Assembly: GCA_020849765.1 (NCBI GenBank) | Contig: JADLAY010000007.1 | Span: 62,001-126,000, forward strand | DNA length: 64,000 bases | Origin: Anaerolineae bacterium | GTDB taxonomy: Bacteria; Chloroflexota; Anaerolineae; Aggregatilineales; Phototrophicaceae | Direction: 5' to 3' | In this document: positions 25,280 to 33,934 of the stretch, one piece after another | How positions within the stretch are numbered: the first letter of the stretch is position 1 | Layout: every line of letters begins with the position of its first letter | Translations under genes and position numbers: made by a program | Notes under the pieces: model-generated | What the model was told of the DNA's origin: nothing | Database searches by the model: none | Seen by the model: only the letters and a program-made list of their open reading frames with translations

Positions 25280-26950
25280 TCACCCGCCGGGCGTGTAGCC
25301 GAGCGATACCTGATAGATCGCAATCTGCGAATCGCGGCCGAGGTCGTTGGTGACGGCATCCCATTCCTGAGCCACGAGATCGAGCGCTTCCTGCGGGGTG
25401 CGCTGGTCGGTCATCGCCTCAGCGAGACGAACGTCCAGGATATCCCAGTACTGAACGGTGCCGGGGATACGGAGGTACGTCTCGTAAATCGGATGGCTGA
25501 AGAAGTTCTCACCGTAGCCGGTGATGTATTCTTCGGCGTCACTGGCGTTGTAGCCGGCAGCCACGTATTGGTCGACAGTGGCCGTGCCGATGGGCGGGAA
25601 CATGTCATAGGTCGCGCCCGGATCGACGCCCGTCCAGCCGTAAACCACGTTGAAGAAGTTGATCGGCTTGTTGGCCTGCATCGCCATCAGGTAGTAGGCC
25701 AGTTCCGGAACGTCGGTGAAGGATGACATCACGGGGAACCAGGAACCACCGGTCGTGTTACCGACGCAGTTCGGGTTCGCTTCGTCGTCGACGAAGGCGC
25801 CCTGCTCACGATCGTACCAGTGCGTGGAGCACGGGATGCGCGAGCCGCCGAGCAGACCGGTGATGGTCGAGCGGGTCGGGTCCTGGGCCAGCGAACCGAC
25901 GTCGCCCCAGGAGAAAGTCGCGACCGCGTTGCCGTTCAGGAAGTTGTCCCAGGCTTCGGCCAGTTCCCAACCGAGCTGCGCGTCAGAGCCGGTTGCCGCC
26001 AGTTCCTTGAGGTATTCAAGGGCTGCGACGTGACCGGGCTGGTTGATCAGGGGGGTCATGTCATCAGGATCGAACCAGTACACGTTGTCGTACTTGGTGA
26101 CTTTTCTGACGTCGTCGCCTTCTGCCGGGGTGATGGAGAAGGGTGCCGACAGCGACATGAAGTGGAAGAAGCCCTGACCACCGCTGCGGAGATGCAGGCT
26201 GATGCCGTCATCCGGGTCGCCATCGCCGTTCCAGTCCTTGCCATTGAAGAACTTGGTGATCGCCAGCAGATCCTGCCAGGTCACAATCGGGTAGGGCATC
26301 GGGGAGCCGACTTCAGCTTCATAGGCCGCCTGCCATTCCGGATCTTCCAGAATGTCCTTGCGGAAGTAAAGCATCTGGGCGTCGCCGTCGTTCAGCGCAC
26401 CGTACCACTCACCCTGCCACTGCATCAAAGCAGCCAGCGACGGGAACACGTCTTCCGTATTCCATGTCGGGTAGCCGTCCTGACCCAGGTAGCTGGTGAT
26501 CGGCTGAATCCAGCCGTTCGAGACGTAATCGGCCAGGAACCACGCACCAATGTTCATGATGTCGTAGCTGTTCTGACCGGTCAGGAAGTCGGTGGACGTG
26601 GTGGTGAAATACTGCGCCTGCGGGATTTCGACGATTTCAAGCGTCGCGCCGGTTGCAGCTTCGAACGCATCGCGCCAGAAATAATAAGGGCCGGAGATAC
26701 CGCCGCGAGCACCGGCCTGCTGAACCGAGACCGTCAGGGTCTGGCCCGCAAAGCGACCGGTCGCATCCGGCAGATTCGCCTCGAGCAGCGCCGCCATGGC
26801 GGCTGCGCGCTCTTGATCATTTGCCGCGCCGGGGAAGAGTTCTTCGGCTGTCTTGCCCATGAAAGTGTCCTGGGCGGAGACTTGGGCCACACCCAGGGCG
26901 AGCACGATGCTCAGGACAAGGAGAACGAGGAATAGAGGTCGTGTACGCAT
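25280..26950 (-). CDS. Extracellular sugar-binding protein of a CUT1 ABC transporter
   Basis: About 556 residues from ATG 26950 (AGGAG upstream). The signal peptide RPLFLVLLVLSIVLALGVAQVSA is followed by mature protein of the family 1 solute-binding type (LTVSVQQAGARGG...FWRDAFEAATGATLEIVEIPQAQYF...DIMNIGAWFLADYVSNGWIQPI). It is longer than maltose-type proteins (~420). Two Cys (SRIPCSTHW, NPNCVGN) could form a disulfide. It delivers an unidentified carbohydrate to the two permeases downstream. Last residues SLGYTPGG. Confidence 0.92.
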   Translation of the reverse strand: MRTRPLFLVLLVLSIVLALGVAQVSAQDTFMGKTAEELFPGAANDQERAAAMAALLEANLPDATGRFAGQTLTVSVQQAGARGGISGPYYFWRDAFEAATGATLEIVEIPQAQYFTTTSTDFLTGQNSYDIMNIGAWFLADYVSNGWIQPITSYLGQDGYPTWNTEDVFPSLAALMQWQGEWYGALNDGDAQMLYFRKDILEDPEWQAAYEAEVGSPMPYPIVTWQDLLAITKFFNGKDWNGDGDPDDGISLHLRSGGQGFFHFMSLSAPFSITPAEGDDVRKVTKYDNVYWFDPDDMTPLINQPGHVAALEYLKELAATGSDAQLGWELAEAWDNFLNGNAVATFSWGDVGSLAQDPTRSTITGLLGGSRIPCSTHWYDREQGAFVDDEANPNCVGNTTGGSWFPVMSSFTDVPELAYYLMAMQANKPINFFNVVYGWTGVDPGATYDMFPPIGTATVDQYVAAGYNASDAEEYITGYGENFFSHPIYETYLRIPGTVQYWDILDVRLAEAMTDQRTPQEALDLVAQEWDAVTNDLGRDSQIAIYQVSLGYTPGG

Positions 26951-27042
26951 AAGCAATCCTACTCCTTAATATCATGCCGTAAGTCACTACATTCGAACTA
27001 GCCGGCTTTCTTTTCTTCTATGTCACCTCCTGAAGCCTGGAA

Positions 27043-27067
27043 CGTCAAACTGTGGTGCCGCACCACA
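27043..27067 (-). promoter_or_regulatory. Candidate operator and -35 of the sugar ABC operon
   Basis: A near-perfect palindrome TGTGGTGC-c-GCACCACA at 27051-27067 lies immediately upstream (minus strand) of TTGACG at 27043-27048, about 95 bp before the binding-protein start. The -10 at 17 bp (TGACAT) is poor, which fits an activated or regulated promoter. A LacI-type or ROK regulator could bind here; no regulator gene is adjacent. Confidence 0.4.
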
Positions 27068-27543
27068 ATGGGATACAGCGTGAGGATAATGTGACTCATA
27101 ATCTCTATTTGTGCAAGTGATGGAAATATGTGCAGACTGCACGGATTGACAGGCGAAATGCCCGCGTGGAGCGTTCACATTCGACGCTCAGGTGGGCATT
27201 TCTGACAGGTTGCAGCCCGCACGGAGAGTTTGCGCGCCACCCGATGCGAGCGCTGTGTTGGCCTGACTTGCTGTGGTGGTAAGTTCATGGCGACCCCGGC
27301 GGCGGGCAGCCCATGTCGCACACTCTTGAGGCGAAAATAAGCTTCCGGTGTTGTTATGATCATCGGTGCGCAATCGAAGGGGCCGGTCGAGCAAGGCACG
27401 ACGACATCTCATCCGCCGCAGCGCGAACACGACGTGATTTGAGTCCGCTAGCTGCATCAGCGATGAGACGGAGTGATGCGGGGCAACTCTGCATTTGAAT
27501 GGCCTACAATAGATCCTGAAGTGGCCCAAGAGGATGCATTCCC
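27068..27543. other. Non-coding spacer between divergent ABC operon and two-component operon
   Basis: About 475 bp with no reading frame carrying a ribosome site or family resemblance. No strong hairpin or tRNA-like sequence was seen. It probably holds the leaders of both operons. Confidence 0.45.
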
Positions 27544-28233
27544 ATGGCGACGATTCTAGTCATTGATGACGAACCCCCAATTCTCAATCTGGTGGAGGCT
27601 TATCTGGCGGCGGATGGCAGCACGGTTCATCTCGCCAAAGATGGCCTGGAGGGGCTGGCGGCGTTTCGGCGCTACCGGCCCGATCTGGTGATTCTGGACA
27701 TCATGCTGCCGGGTATGGATGGGTTGGAAGTCTTGCAGCAAATCCGGCGTGAGTCGGATGTGTACGTCATGCTGCTCACCTCGAAATCGGACGAGATGGA
27801 TCGGGTCATTGGCCTGACGGTCGGTGCGGACGATTACCTGACCAAGCCGTTCAGCCCGCGCGAACTGACGGCGCGCGTCAAAGCCATTCTGCGCCGTGGA
27901 CGCAATCAGGCGAGCGATCAATCACAGATCCTGACCTTCAAGCGCCTTCAGATCGACGGCGAACGGCATGAGGTGTGGCGTGACGGCGAGCTGATAGAGC
28001 TTACCGCGCTCGAATTCAAGCTGCTCAAGACCCTGGCGACCTACGCGGGTATGGTCATGAGTCGCGAGCAGTTGTTGGAGCGGGTCTGGGGCTACGAATA
28101 CTACGGCGAGGATCGCGTGGTCGATGTGCACATCGGCCACATTCGCCAGAAGCTCGAATATGACATTTCTGATCCCCAATTCATTCAGACCGTGCGCGGC
28201 GTCGGTTACAAACTTGCGGATCCTTCAACATGA
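27544..28233 (+). CDS. OmpR/PhoB-type response regulator
   Basis: 229 residues. Receiver domain ~1-115: acidic pocket DDE (VIDDEPP), phospho-acceptor Asp in LVILDIMLPGMDG, TSK switch and conserved Lys in LTKPFSPRE. Winged-helix DNA-binding domain ~135-228: ELTALEFKLLKTLATYAGMVMSREQLLERVWGYEYYGEDRVVDVHIGHIRQKL. ATG 27544. It overlaps the kinase gene by 4 nt (ATGA), so it is a standard RR-HK pair. Confidence 0.95.
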   Translation: MATILVIDDEPPILNLVEAYLAADGSTVHLAKDGLEGLAAFRRYRPDLVILDIMLPGMDGLEVLQQIRRESDVYVMLLTSKSDEMDRVIGLTVGADDYLTKPFSPRELTARVKAILRRGRNQASDQSQILTFKRLQIDGERHEVWRDGELIELTALEFKLLKTLATYAGMVMSREQLLERVWGYEYYGEDRVVDVHIGHIRQKLEYDISDPQFIQTVRGVGYKLADPST

Positions 28234-29378
28234 AACTGGCACAAAGGCTGTTTATCTCCTATTTGCTCATCATCGGCGTGGGGCTGGCGGCACTTGCGGT
28301 GACGACATCTCTGCTGGCGCCGGTGAACTTTAGCGACCAGATCATGCACATGGGCCAGAGCGGGCGCGGCATGTCCGGTATGCAACAGGGCGGCATGTCG
28401 CAGCAAATGGAATCGCTCGACGACGAGATCGAGCGCAGCTTCCGCTCGGCGGTCAATCAGGCGCTGCTGGTCGCGGGGATTGCCGTCACCGCGGCGGCGG
28501 TGATCGTGAGCTGGCTGGTCAGCCAGCGGATTGTCCGGCCAGTGCGCGCATTGGCCGTGGCTAGCCGAGAGATTGCCGACGGCAAATACGATCGGCGAAT
28601 CGACGTGCAGGGTGACGACGAGCTGGGTGAACTGACGCAGAGCTTCAATCGTATGGCTCAGACGCTGGCACAAACAGAAACGATGCGCCGTGAATTGCTG
28701 GCTGACGTGGCGCATGAGCTCAAGACACCGCTCGCCACCATCACCGGCTATATGGAGGGCCTGCAAGACAACATCGTCGCCCCGACGGCGGAAACCTTTC
28801 AGTTGATTCACCGCGAGGCGTCGCGCTTGCAGCGTCTGGTGGAGGATCTTCAGGAGTTGTCGCGCGCTGAAGCGGGACAGGTGTCCATCCATGCCGAAAC
28901 GCTCGATCTGGCAGCGCTGGTAGGTGGGGTATCCGAGCGGCTGCGCCCGCAGTTCACCGAAAAGGAACTCGAGCTTACGCTGGTAAGCATCGACGATGTG
29001 GTCATGGCCGTGGTCGATCGAGACCGAACGGAGCAGGTGCTGGTGAATCTGCTCGGCAATGCCCTGCAATACACCCCATCCGGCGGGCAGATCACAGTCC
29101 GCCTGACGCACGATCTGCAGTCGGCGCGCATCGCCATTCAGGACAACGGCATCGGCCTGAGCCAGGAGGACACCCGGCACATTTTCCAGCGCTTTTATCG
29201 AGTCGAGAAATCGCGGTCGCGCAGCGGCGGTGGGAGTGGCATCGGGCTGACGATTGCGCGCTACTTCGTCGAAGCTCAGCACGGGCGGATCTGGGCGGAG
29301 AGCCAGGGGCCGGGCCAGGGCAGTACGTTCTATGTCACGCTGCCCATCGCGCCGAACTTTACCAAAACTTCACACTAG
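28230..29378 (+). CDS. Sensor histidine kinase with Met-rich extracytoplasmic loop
   Basis: 382 residues. TM1 ~8-33, a short periplasmic loop of ~45 residues, TM2 ~75-95, HAMP, HisKA (ELLADVAHELKTPLATITGYMEG, phospho-His ~165), HATPase (NLLGNALQYTPSG, DNGIGLSQEDTRHIFQRFYR, GSGIGLTIARYFV). The loop contains six Met in 24 residues (IMHMGQSGRGMSGMQQGGM...), a pattern seen in Cu(I)/Ag(I)-binding proteins, so a copper sensor is proposed. It is translationally coupled to the upstream response regulator, and the next gene encodes a Met-rich exported protein. Confidence 0.92.
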   Translation: MKLAQRLFISYLLIIGVGLAALAVTTSLLAPVNFSDQIMHMGQSGRGMSGMQQGGMSQQMESLDDEIERSFRSAVNQALLVAGIAVTAAAVIVSWLVSQRIVRPVRALAVASREIADGKYDRRIDVQGDDELGELTQSFNRMAQTLAQTETMRRELLADVAHELKTPLATITGYMEGLQDNIVAPTAETFQLIHREASRLQRLVEDLQELSRAEAGQVSIHAETLDLAALVGGVSERLRPQFTEKELELTLVSIDDVVMAVVDRDRTEQVLVNLLGNALQYTPSGGQITVRLTHDLQSARIAIQDNGIGLSQEDTRHIFQRFYRVEKSRSRSGGGSGIGLTIARYFVEAQHGRIWAESQGPGQGSTFYVTLPIAPNFTKTSH

Positions 29379-29449
29379 CAACATCCGCATGACATGCAAA
29401 TGCGGCATCCTGTAGACAAACGGAAGTTTCATCTACGGGAGAAATTGAC

Positions 29450-30013
29450 ATGAGACCCTGGACGAAGGTTGCACTGGTGGCTCTGATCGTGGCCGTGGCA
29501 TTGGTCGCGGCGGGGGCTTTCAGCGCTTTTGCGCAGGATGATGACACGACGCCGGGCTTTCCCTTCGGCATGATGGGTCGCGGTTTCGGCCACGGCATGA
29601 TGTCCGGCGCCTGGGATGGCGACACGATGTGGACGGACGTCGCCGAAGCTCTTGGCCTGGATGTGGAGACGTTGAGCGCCGAGCTTCAGGCCGGCAAGAC
29701 GCTGGCTGAAATCGCCGAGGCACAGGGCGTCGACCTGCAGACGGTTTACGACAGCGCGTTGGCCACGGCGACCGCGCACATGGAGGCGATGGTCACTGCG
29801 GGCGTCATCACGCAGGAGGAGGCGGATGAACACCTGTCCTGGATGAGTGAGAACATCGACCAGATGCCGATGTTTAGCGGCGCGGGCGCCGGCAACTGCC
29901 CGATGGGCGGCGGCTTCGGGATGATGGGCGGCCCAGGCAACGGCATGATGGGCCGTGGGATGCACGGCGGCGCAGGCTGGGGCCCGCGCGGCGGTGGGCC
30001 GCGGTCGGGCTAG
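29450..30013 (+). CDS. Secreted Met/Gly-rich protein with DUF2680-like helical core
   Basis: 187 residues. ATG 29450 with GGGAG upstream. Signal peptide (KVALVALIVAVALVAAGAFSAFAQ). The core LGLDVETLSAELQAGKTLAEIAEAQGVD resembles DUF2680/YckD-type small secreted proteins. Both ends are rich in MM/GM pairs (FGMMGRGFGHGMM near the mature N-terminus; MGGGFGMMGG...GNGMMGRGMHGG at the C-terminus) and contain one Cys. Such Met-rich tails can bind Cu(I). It lies 71 bp after the kinase gene and is probably a target of that system. Confidence 0.8.
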   Translation: MRPWTKVALVALIVAVALVAAGAFSAFAQDDDTTPGFPFGMMGRGFGHGMMSGAWDGDTMWTDVAEALGLDVETLSAELQAGKTLAEIAEAQGVDLQTVYDSALATATAHMEAMVTAGVITQEEADEHLSWMSENIDQMPMFSGAGAGNCPMGGGFGMMGGPGNGMMGRGMHGGAGWGPRGGGPRSG

Positions 30014-30044
30014 GCATTCATCTGACATCGCAAGATAGCTATTC

Positions 30045-30073
30045 GGGGAGATCGGCAGTGCGCCGGTCTCCCC
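30045..30073 (+). terminator. Rho-independent terminator after the Met-rich protein gene
   Basis: GGGGAGATCGGC-agtgc-GCCGGTCTCCCC, 12-bp stem with one T/G wobble, followed by TATTTGTGT. It separates the convergent plus-strand operon from the PBP2 gene. Confidence 0.8.
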
Positions 30074-30091
30074 TATTTGTGTGTCGGCGAC

Positions 30092-32386
30092 TTAGCCCGT
30101 GCCGGGCACATCCATAGCGAGGGCGGCCACCGGCAGATTCTGGCGCGCATTCTTGAGGCGGAAGTAGGCTTCCATCACCTCCATCACCATCGGCAGGGCG
30201 ACGGACGAGCCTTCGTCACCGTTGTAGACGAAGCCGACGATCAGCACTTCGGGGTTTTCGTAGGGTGCGTAGCCATCGAACCACGCGTGTGACGGCCAGT
30301 TACCGACTTCACAGAGGCCGAGCGCATTGGCGACGTTATCGCAATACTCAGCCGTCCCCGTCTTGCCCGCCACGTCGACGTACGACAGGTTGGCGTTTTC
30401 CGCCGTGCCGACGGTGACCGCCTGCCGCATCCCCTGCTGAATCAGCGAGATATTGGCACTGCTGCTGAACGGCGGACGATAGCGCGGGTTGAAGCGCAAA
30501 TCGGTGCACAGATTGTCCTGGAAAGTGTAGTTATCCGGCACGGAGACGCGGTACTCGCGCATGACGTTGATGTCCGGGTCGGGGTTGACGTCGACCTCGC
30601 CGCGATAGGTGGCCGGATTGCAGCGCACCGGATTGTAGTAATCGCTGTTGCGTTCGCAGGCGCAGACGAGGCTGGTCGAGCCTCGCATGATCATATCTTC
30701 GACCGGCAGCAGCGTGACGATCTCGTCGTCGGCCAGGTTGTCAATCGAGACGTTGCGCATCACGCGCGGCTGGAACGGACGGACGACGTTGCCGTTCGAG
30801 TCGAAGATCTCGCGCACGATCGTCGGCTCGTAGAGCGTGCCGCCGTTGACGATGCTGGCGACGGCAGCCGCCATGTGCAGCGGCGTCGTCAGGATGTAGC
30901 CCTGGCCGACGGCTGCGTTGTAGGTGTCGCCGGTCGACCAGTTCTCGCCAATGTTACGGCGCTTCCAGTCCTGGTCGTAGATCTGCCCGCGCGACGGGAA
31001 GGGCAGCTCGATGCCGGGATTCGAGGCGATGCCAACCGACAGCGCATAGCGCCACAGATCGGTCGGGCCGAGGCCGCCGGTGCGCAAAACCTGCGGTGAC
31101 CAGGCATCGTTGCCGCCGCCGACCTGATAAAAGTAGACGTTGCAGCTCTGGGCGATGCCGCGCAGCAGATCGACCTGGCCGTGGCCGGAACGCAGCCAAC
31201 AGACGAAGCGCTGGTCGCGCGCGCGGTCGTTCGGCGCGTAACGATTTTCCAGCAGCAGTTCGCCCGGATCGTTGAGGAAGGTGTTCGGGCTGATGACGTT
31301 TTCGCCGAGCACGCCGAGCGACGTGATCAGCTTCCAGGTCGAGCCGGGCGGGTAGAGCGCCTGCGTCGCTTGATTGATCAGCGGCAGCAGCGGATCTTCT
31401 TCGAGCTCCTGGTAATAATCAACGTCGATCGAGCGCGCGAAGCGCGTGTTGTCGTAGGTTGGGTAGCTGACCATCGCCAGGATTTCGCCCGTTTGCGGGT
31501 TGATGGCGACGATCACGCCGCGCTCGCTGACGATCTGCCCGGCGTTGGCGTTCAGGATCGACAGGCGGTTGCGCACGGCATCTTCGGCAGCGCGCTGCAG
31601 ATCCGTATCCAGCGTCAGGCGCAGGCTGTAACCGGCGACGGGTTCCTCGCGGACGACCGTATCCAGCGGCAGACCGGCGACGTCGACTTCGCGCACGATG
31701 CGTCCACGTTCCCCAGCCAGCACATCTTCCATCGACGCTTCCAGACCGGCATAGCCGATGCGATCGTAGGCCGGGTCGTAGCCCTGCTCGATCAGTTCGA
31801 GTTCCTGTTCCGCCGGGATGCGCCCCATGTAGCCGATGATGTGGGCCGTCAACGAGCCGGTCGGGTATTCGCGCACTGAGGCGACGTCGACGTCGACGCC
31901 GGGCAGGTTGATGCGATCCTCCAGCAGCTGCAAGGCGGCCTGCTGGCCGATGTCGCGCGCGACCGTGACCGGGCGATAGGGCGCAATACCTTCGCCGATC
32001 TCGACCTGGCGCTCGATGCTGGTCTCCGGGTCCTGCCCGGATGCGTTGGCGATGGCAATCGTCGGCGGCACGTTGGTCAGCGCAGAAAGCTGGTTGAAGA
32101 TGCGCAGGACTTCCGTTTCGTCCGATGGCAAACTCGCGGGTGTGATGAGCACGTTGTAGGCGGGCACGTTGATCGCCAGCGGCTGATCGTTGCGGTCGAC
32201 GATGATGCCGCGCGGTGCCGCCAACGGTAACTCGTTGAGCCGGTTATCTTCGGCGGCGATGGTGAATTGATCGGATTGCAGGAACTGCCACTGCGCCAGC
32301 CGCAGCGAAAAGACCACGAACACGGCGATGATGACCGCCGTGAAGACTGTCAACCGCCAACCCTGAAACGGATCGAGACGACGCAT
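30092..32386 (-). CDS. mrdA: Penicillin-binding protein 2, elongation transpeptidase
   Basis: 764 residues, single TM at ~12-32, then a pedestal domain and the class B transpeptidase domain. Catalytic SxxK is STWKL (PPGSTWKLITS), the second motif is SCN (AQSCNVYFYQ) and the third is KTGTAE. It cross-links peptidoglycan in the elongasome with RodA. ATG 32386 with GGAGGG 7 nt upstream. It follows mreC-mreD. The transpeptidase is longer than E. coli PBP2 (633), with an insert near residues 555-640 containing four Cys (LVCACERN...RCNPATYR...LCTDLR). Confidence 0.94.
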   Translation of the reverse strand: MRRLDPFQGWRLTVFTAVIIAVFVVFSLRLAQWQFLQSDQFTIAAEDNRLNELPLAAPRGIIVDRNDQPLAINVPAYNVLITPASLPSDETEVLRIFNQLSALTNVPPTIAIANASGQDPETSIERQVEIGEGIAPYRPVTVARDIGQQAALQLLEDRINLPGVDVDVASVREYPTGSLTAHIIGYMGRIPAEQELELIEQGYDPAYDRIGYAGLEASMEDVLAGERGRIVREVDVAGLPLDTVVREEPVAGYSLRLTLDTDLQRAAEDAVRNRLSILNANAGQIVSERGVIVAINPQTGEILAMVSYPTYDNTRFARSIDVDYYQELEEDPLLPLINQATQALYPPGSTWKLITSLGVLGENVISPNTFLNDPGELLLENRYAPNDRARDQRFVCWLRSGHGQVDLLRGIAQSCNVYFYQVGGGNDAWSPQVLRTGGLGPTDLWRYALSVGIASNPGIELPFPSRGQIYDQDWKRRNIGENWSTGDTYNAAVGQGYILTTPLHMAAAVASIVNGGTLYEPTIVREIFDSNGNVVRPFQPRVMRNVSIDNLADDEIVTLLPVEDMIMRGSTSLVCACERNSDYYNPVRCNPATYRGEVDVNPDPDINVMREYRVSVPDNYTFQDNLCTDLRFNPRYRPPFSSSANISLIQQGMRQAVTVGTAENANLSYVDVAGKTGTAEYCDNVANALGLCEVGNWPSHAWFDGYAPYENPEVLIVGFVYNGDEGSSVALPMVMEVMEAYFRLKNARQNLPVAALAMDVPGTG

Positions 32387-32490
32387 GTCCGTCCCTCCGG
32401 AAACTGCTAACCTTCAGATGCGAGGCGTTAGCCGCACTGCGCGCGCAAGCGCCCACAGCGATCATATACACGGCCCACGCCCGGCAATCC

Positions 32491-32976
32491 TCACTCGGCG
32501 AAGCGGCGTGCCAGACGGCGCACGACGATGTACGTCGGGAGGATGCCGACGAAATTGTATACCATGGTGGGGAGGATCGTATAGGCAAAAGCCGCGACCG
32601 GCGGCAGCGAGAAGCCCGCGATCGACGCGCCCACGAACAGGATCGCATTGACGACGATCGTGCCGAGCGCGGTGAACAGCAGCACCAACGGGAAGCCGAA
32701 ACCGAACAACTGCTCGCGGACGGTATCGACCGCGTAGATGACCGGCAGCAGGGCCAGCGTCGTCAGGCCGAGCGGCCCGGCGGACAGCAGATCTATGCAG
32801 ATGCCGCCGATGAAGGCCAGCAGTACGGCCTCCTGAAAGGTGCCGCGCGCTGCCCAGGCCAGCACGAGCAGGAAGACCAGATTCGGCTCGCCGCCGAGCA
32901 CGCGGATTTGCGGGTTGAACGTCGCCTGCAAGAGCGCAGCCAGGACGACGAGCACGAAGGCGAGCAGTGTGCGCAT
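32491..32976 (-). CDS. mreD: Rod shape-determining protein MreD
   Basis: 161 residues, about five TM segments (LLAFVLVVLAALLQATF, LVFLLVLAWAARG, AVLLAFIGGICIDLLSAGPLGLTTLALLPVIYAVDTV...). It matches the MreD family by position, size and the segment GGICIDLLSAGPLGL. It is the membrane linker of the elongasome between MreC and PBP2/RodA. It starts 7 bp after the mreC stop. Confidence 0.9.
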   Translation of the reverse strand: MRTLLAFVLVVLAALLQATFNPQIRVLGGEPNLVFLLVLAWAARGTFQEAVLLAFIGGICIDLLSAGPLGLTTLALLPVIYAVDTVREQLFGFGFPLVLLFTALGTIVVNAILFVGASIAGFSLPPVAAFAYTILPTMVYNFVGILPTYIVVRRLARRFAE

Positions 32977-32983
32977 GGATGAG

Positions 32984-33871
32984 CTAGCTGCCGGGCGCTG
33001 CGGGGAGATCCGCGTCGCTCTCGAAGACCGAGAGATCGACCGGCTGGAAGTTGGTCATGACGAGCACCAGTTCCAGGATGTCGAAGTTGATCAGGCTGCG
33101 CAACTGCGCTTCCTGGTAGAGCTCCGTCTGGCGCACGCTGGAGACCTGGCCGACGACGATATCCGGCGGGAAGTTGCCGCCCAGGCCGGATGTGATGACG
33201 ATGTCGCCGACCTGCACGTCGGCTTCGAGCGGGATGAAGCGCATCGTCAGCACGCCGTTGACCTCGCCGATGACGCTGCCCTCCGCCCGTGACGATTGGA
33301 CGCGGGCGCTGACCGCGCTCGACGGCGACGTGATCAGCAGCACCTGGGCGGCGTCGGCGCTGACGCGGATGACGCGCCCGACCAGGCCCTGGCCGGTGAC
33401 GATCGGCATGCCCTCGGCCACGCCATCACGCGCGCCCTTGTTGATGATGATCGTGCTCGACCGCAGCAGGTTGTTCGGATCGCCGCCGATGACATCCGCC
33501 GCCAGGAAGGCTTGATCGGTGCGACGGCTGGTGTAGTTGAAGAGATCGGCCAGGCGCTGGTAGTCGCTCTGGATTTCGAGCGCTTCGACCAACTGCGGCT
33601 GCAAGCGGGCGAGCGCTTCTTCAAGATCGGCATTGCGCTGGCGCAGCGTCTGCAGTTCGGCGAAATCGCTGACGCCGCCGGTGATGCCGAGCGCCACGCG
33701 GTTGAGCAGGCCGCTGATGGCATTGAGGGGCGTGGCGGCCAGACCTTCGACCGGCGCCAGCAGGCCGATGGCGCTGGCGGCGAACAGGCCGATGCAAATG
33801 AAGAAGCTGAAGAACAGCAGCGCACCCCGGCTGAAGCGTCCATTGCGCCGGGTGCCAGAGACTTGACTCAT
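32984..33871 (-). CDS. mreC: Rod shape-determining protein MreC
   Basis: About 295 residues from ATG 33871 (GGAGG 10 nt upstream; the ATG at 33880 is too close to that site). TM ~15-40, coiled coil ~70-110 (LQTLRQRNADLEEALARLQPQL), then the MreC beta-barrels with AEGMPIVTGQGLVGRVIRVSADAAQVLLITSPSSAVSARV. It scaffolds the elongasome outside the membrane. mreB is not in this window, so the operon is split in this organism. Confidence 0.93.
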   Translation of the reverse strand: MSQVSGTRRNGRFSRGALLFFSFFICIGLFAASAIGLLAPVEGLAATPLNAISGLLNRVALGITGGVSDFAELQTLRQRNADLEEALARLQPQLVEALEIQSDYQRLADLFNYTSRRTDQAFLAADVIGGDPNNLLRSSTIIINKGARDGVAEGMPIVTGQGLVGRVIRVSADAAQVLLITSPSSAVSARVQSSRAEGSVIGEVNGVLTMRFIPLEADVQVGDIVITSGLGGNFPPDIVVGQVSSVRQTELYQEAQLRSLINFDILELVLVMTNFQPVDLSVFESDADLPAAPGS

Positions 33872-33894
33872 GATCGACATTCCTCCAGCGCGGC

Positions 33895-33903
33895 ATTATA
33901 GCA
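33895..33903 (-). promoter_or_regulatory. Extended -10 promoter of mreC-mreD-mrdA
   Basis: The minus strand reads TGCTATAAT, a perfect extended -10, 24 bp upstream of the mreC start. No clear -35. Confidence 0.5.
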
Positions 33904-33934
33904 GAAGTAGGCTGCGCCGGACGGGGGGATGCTG

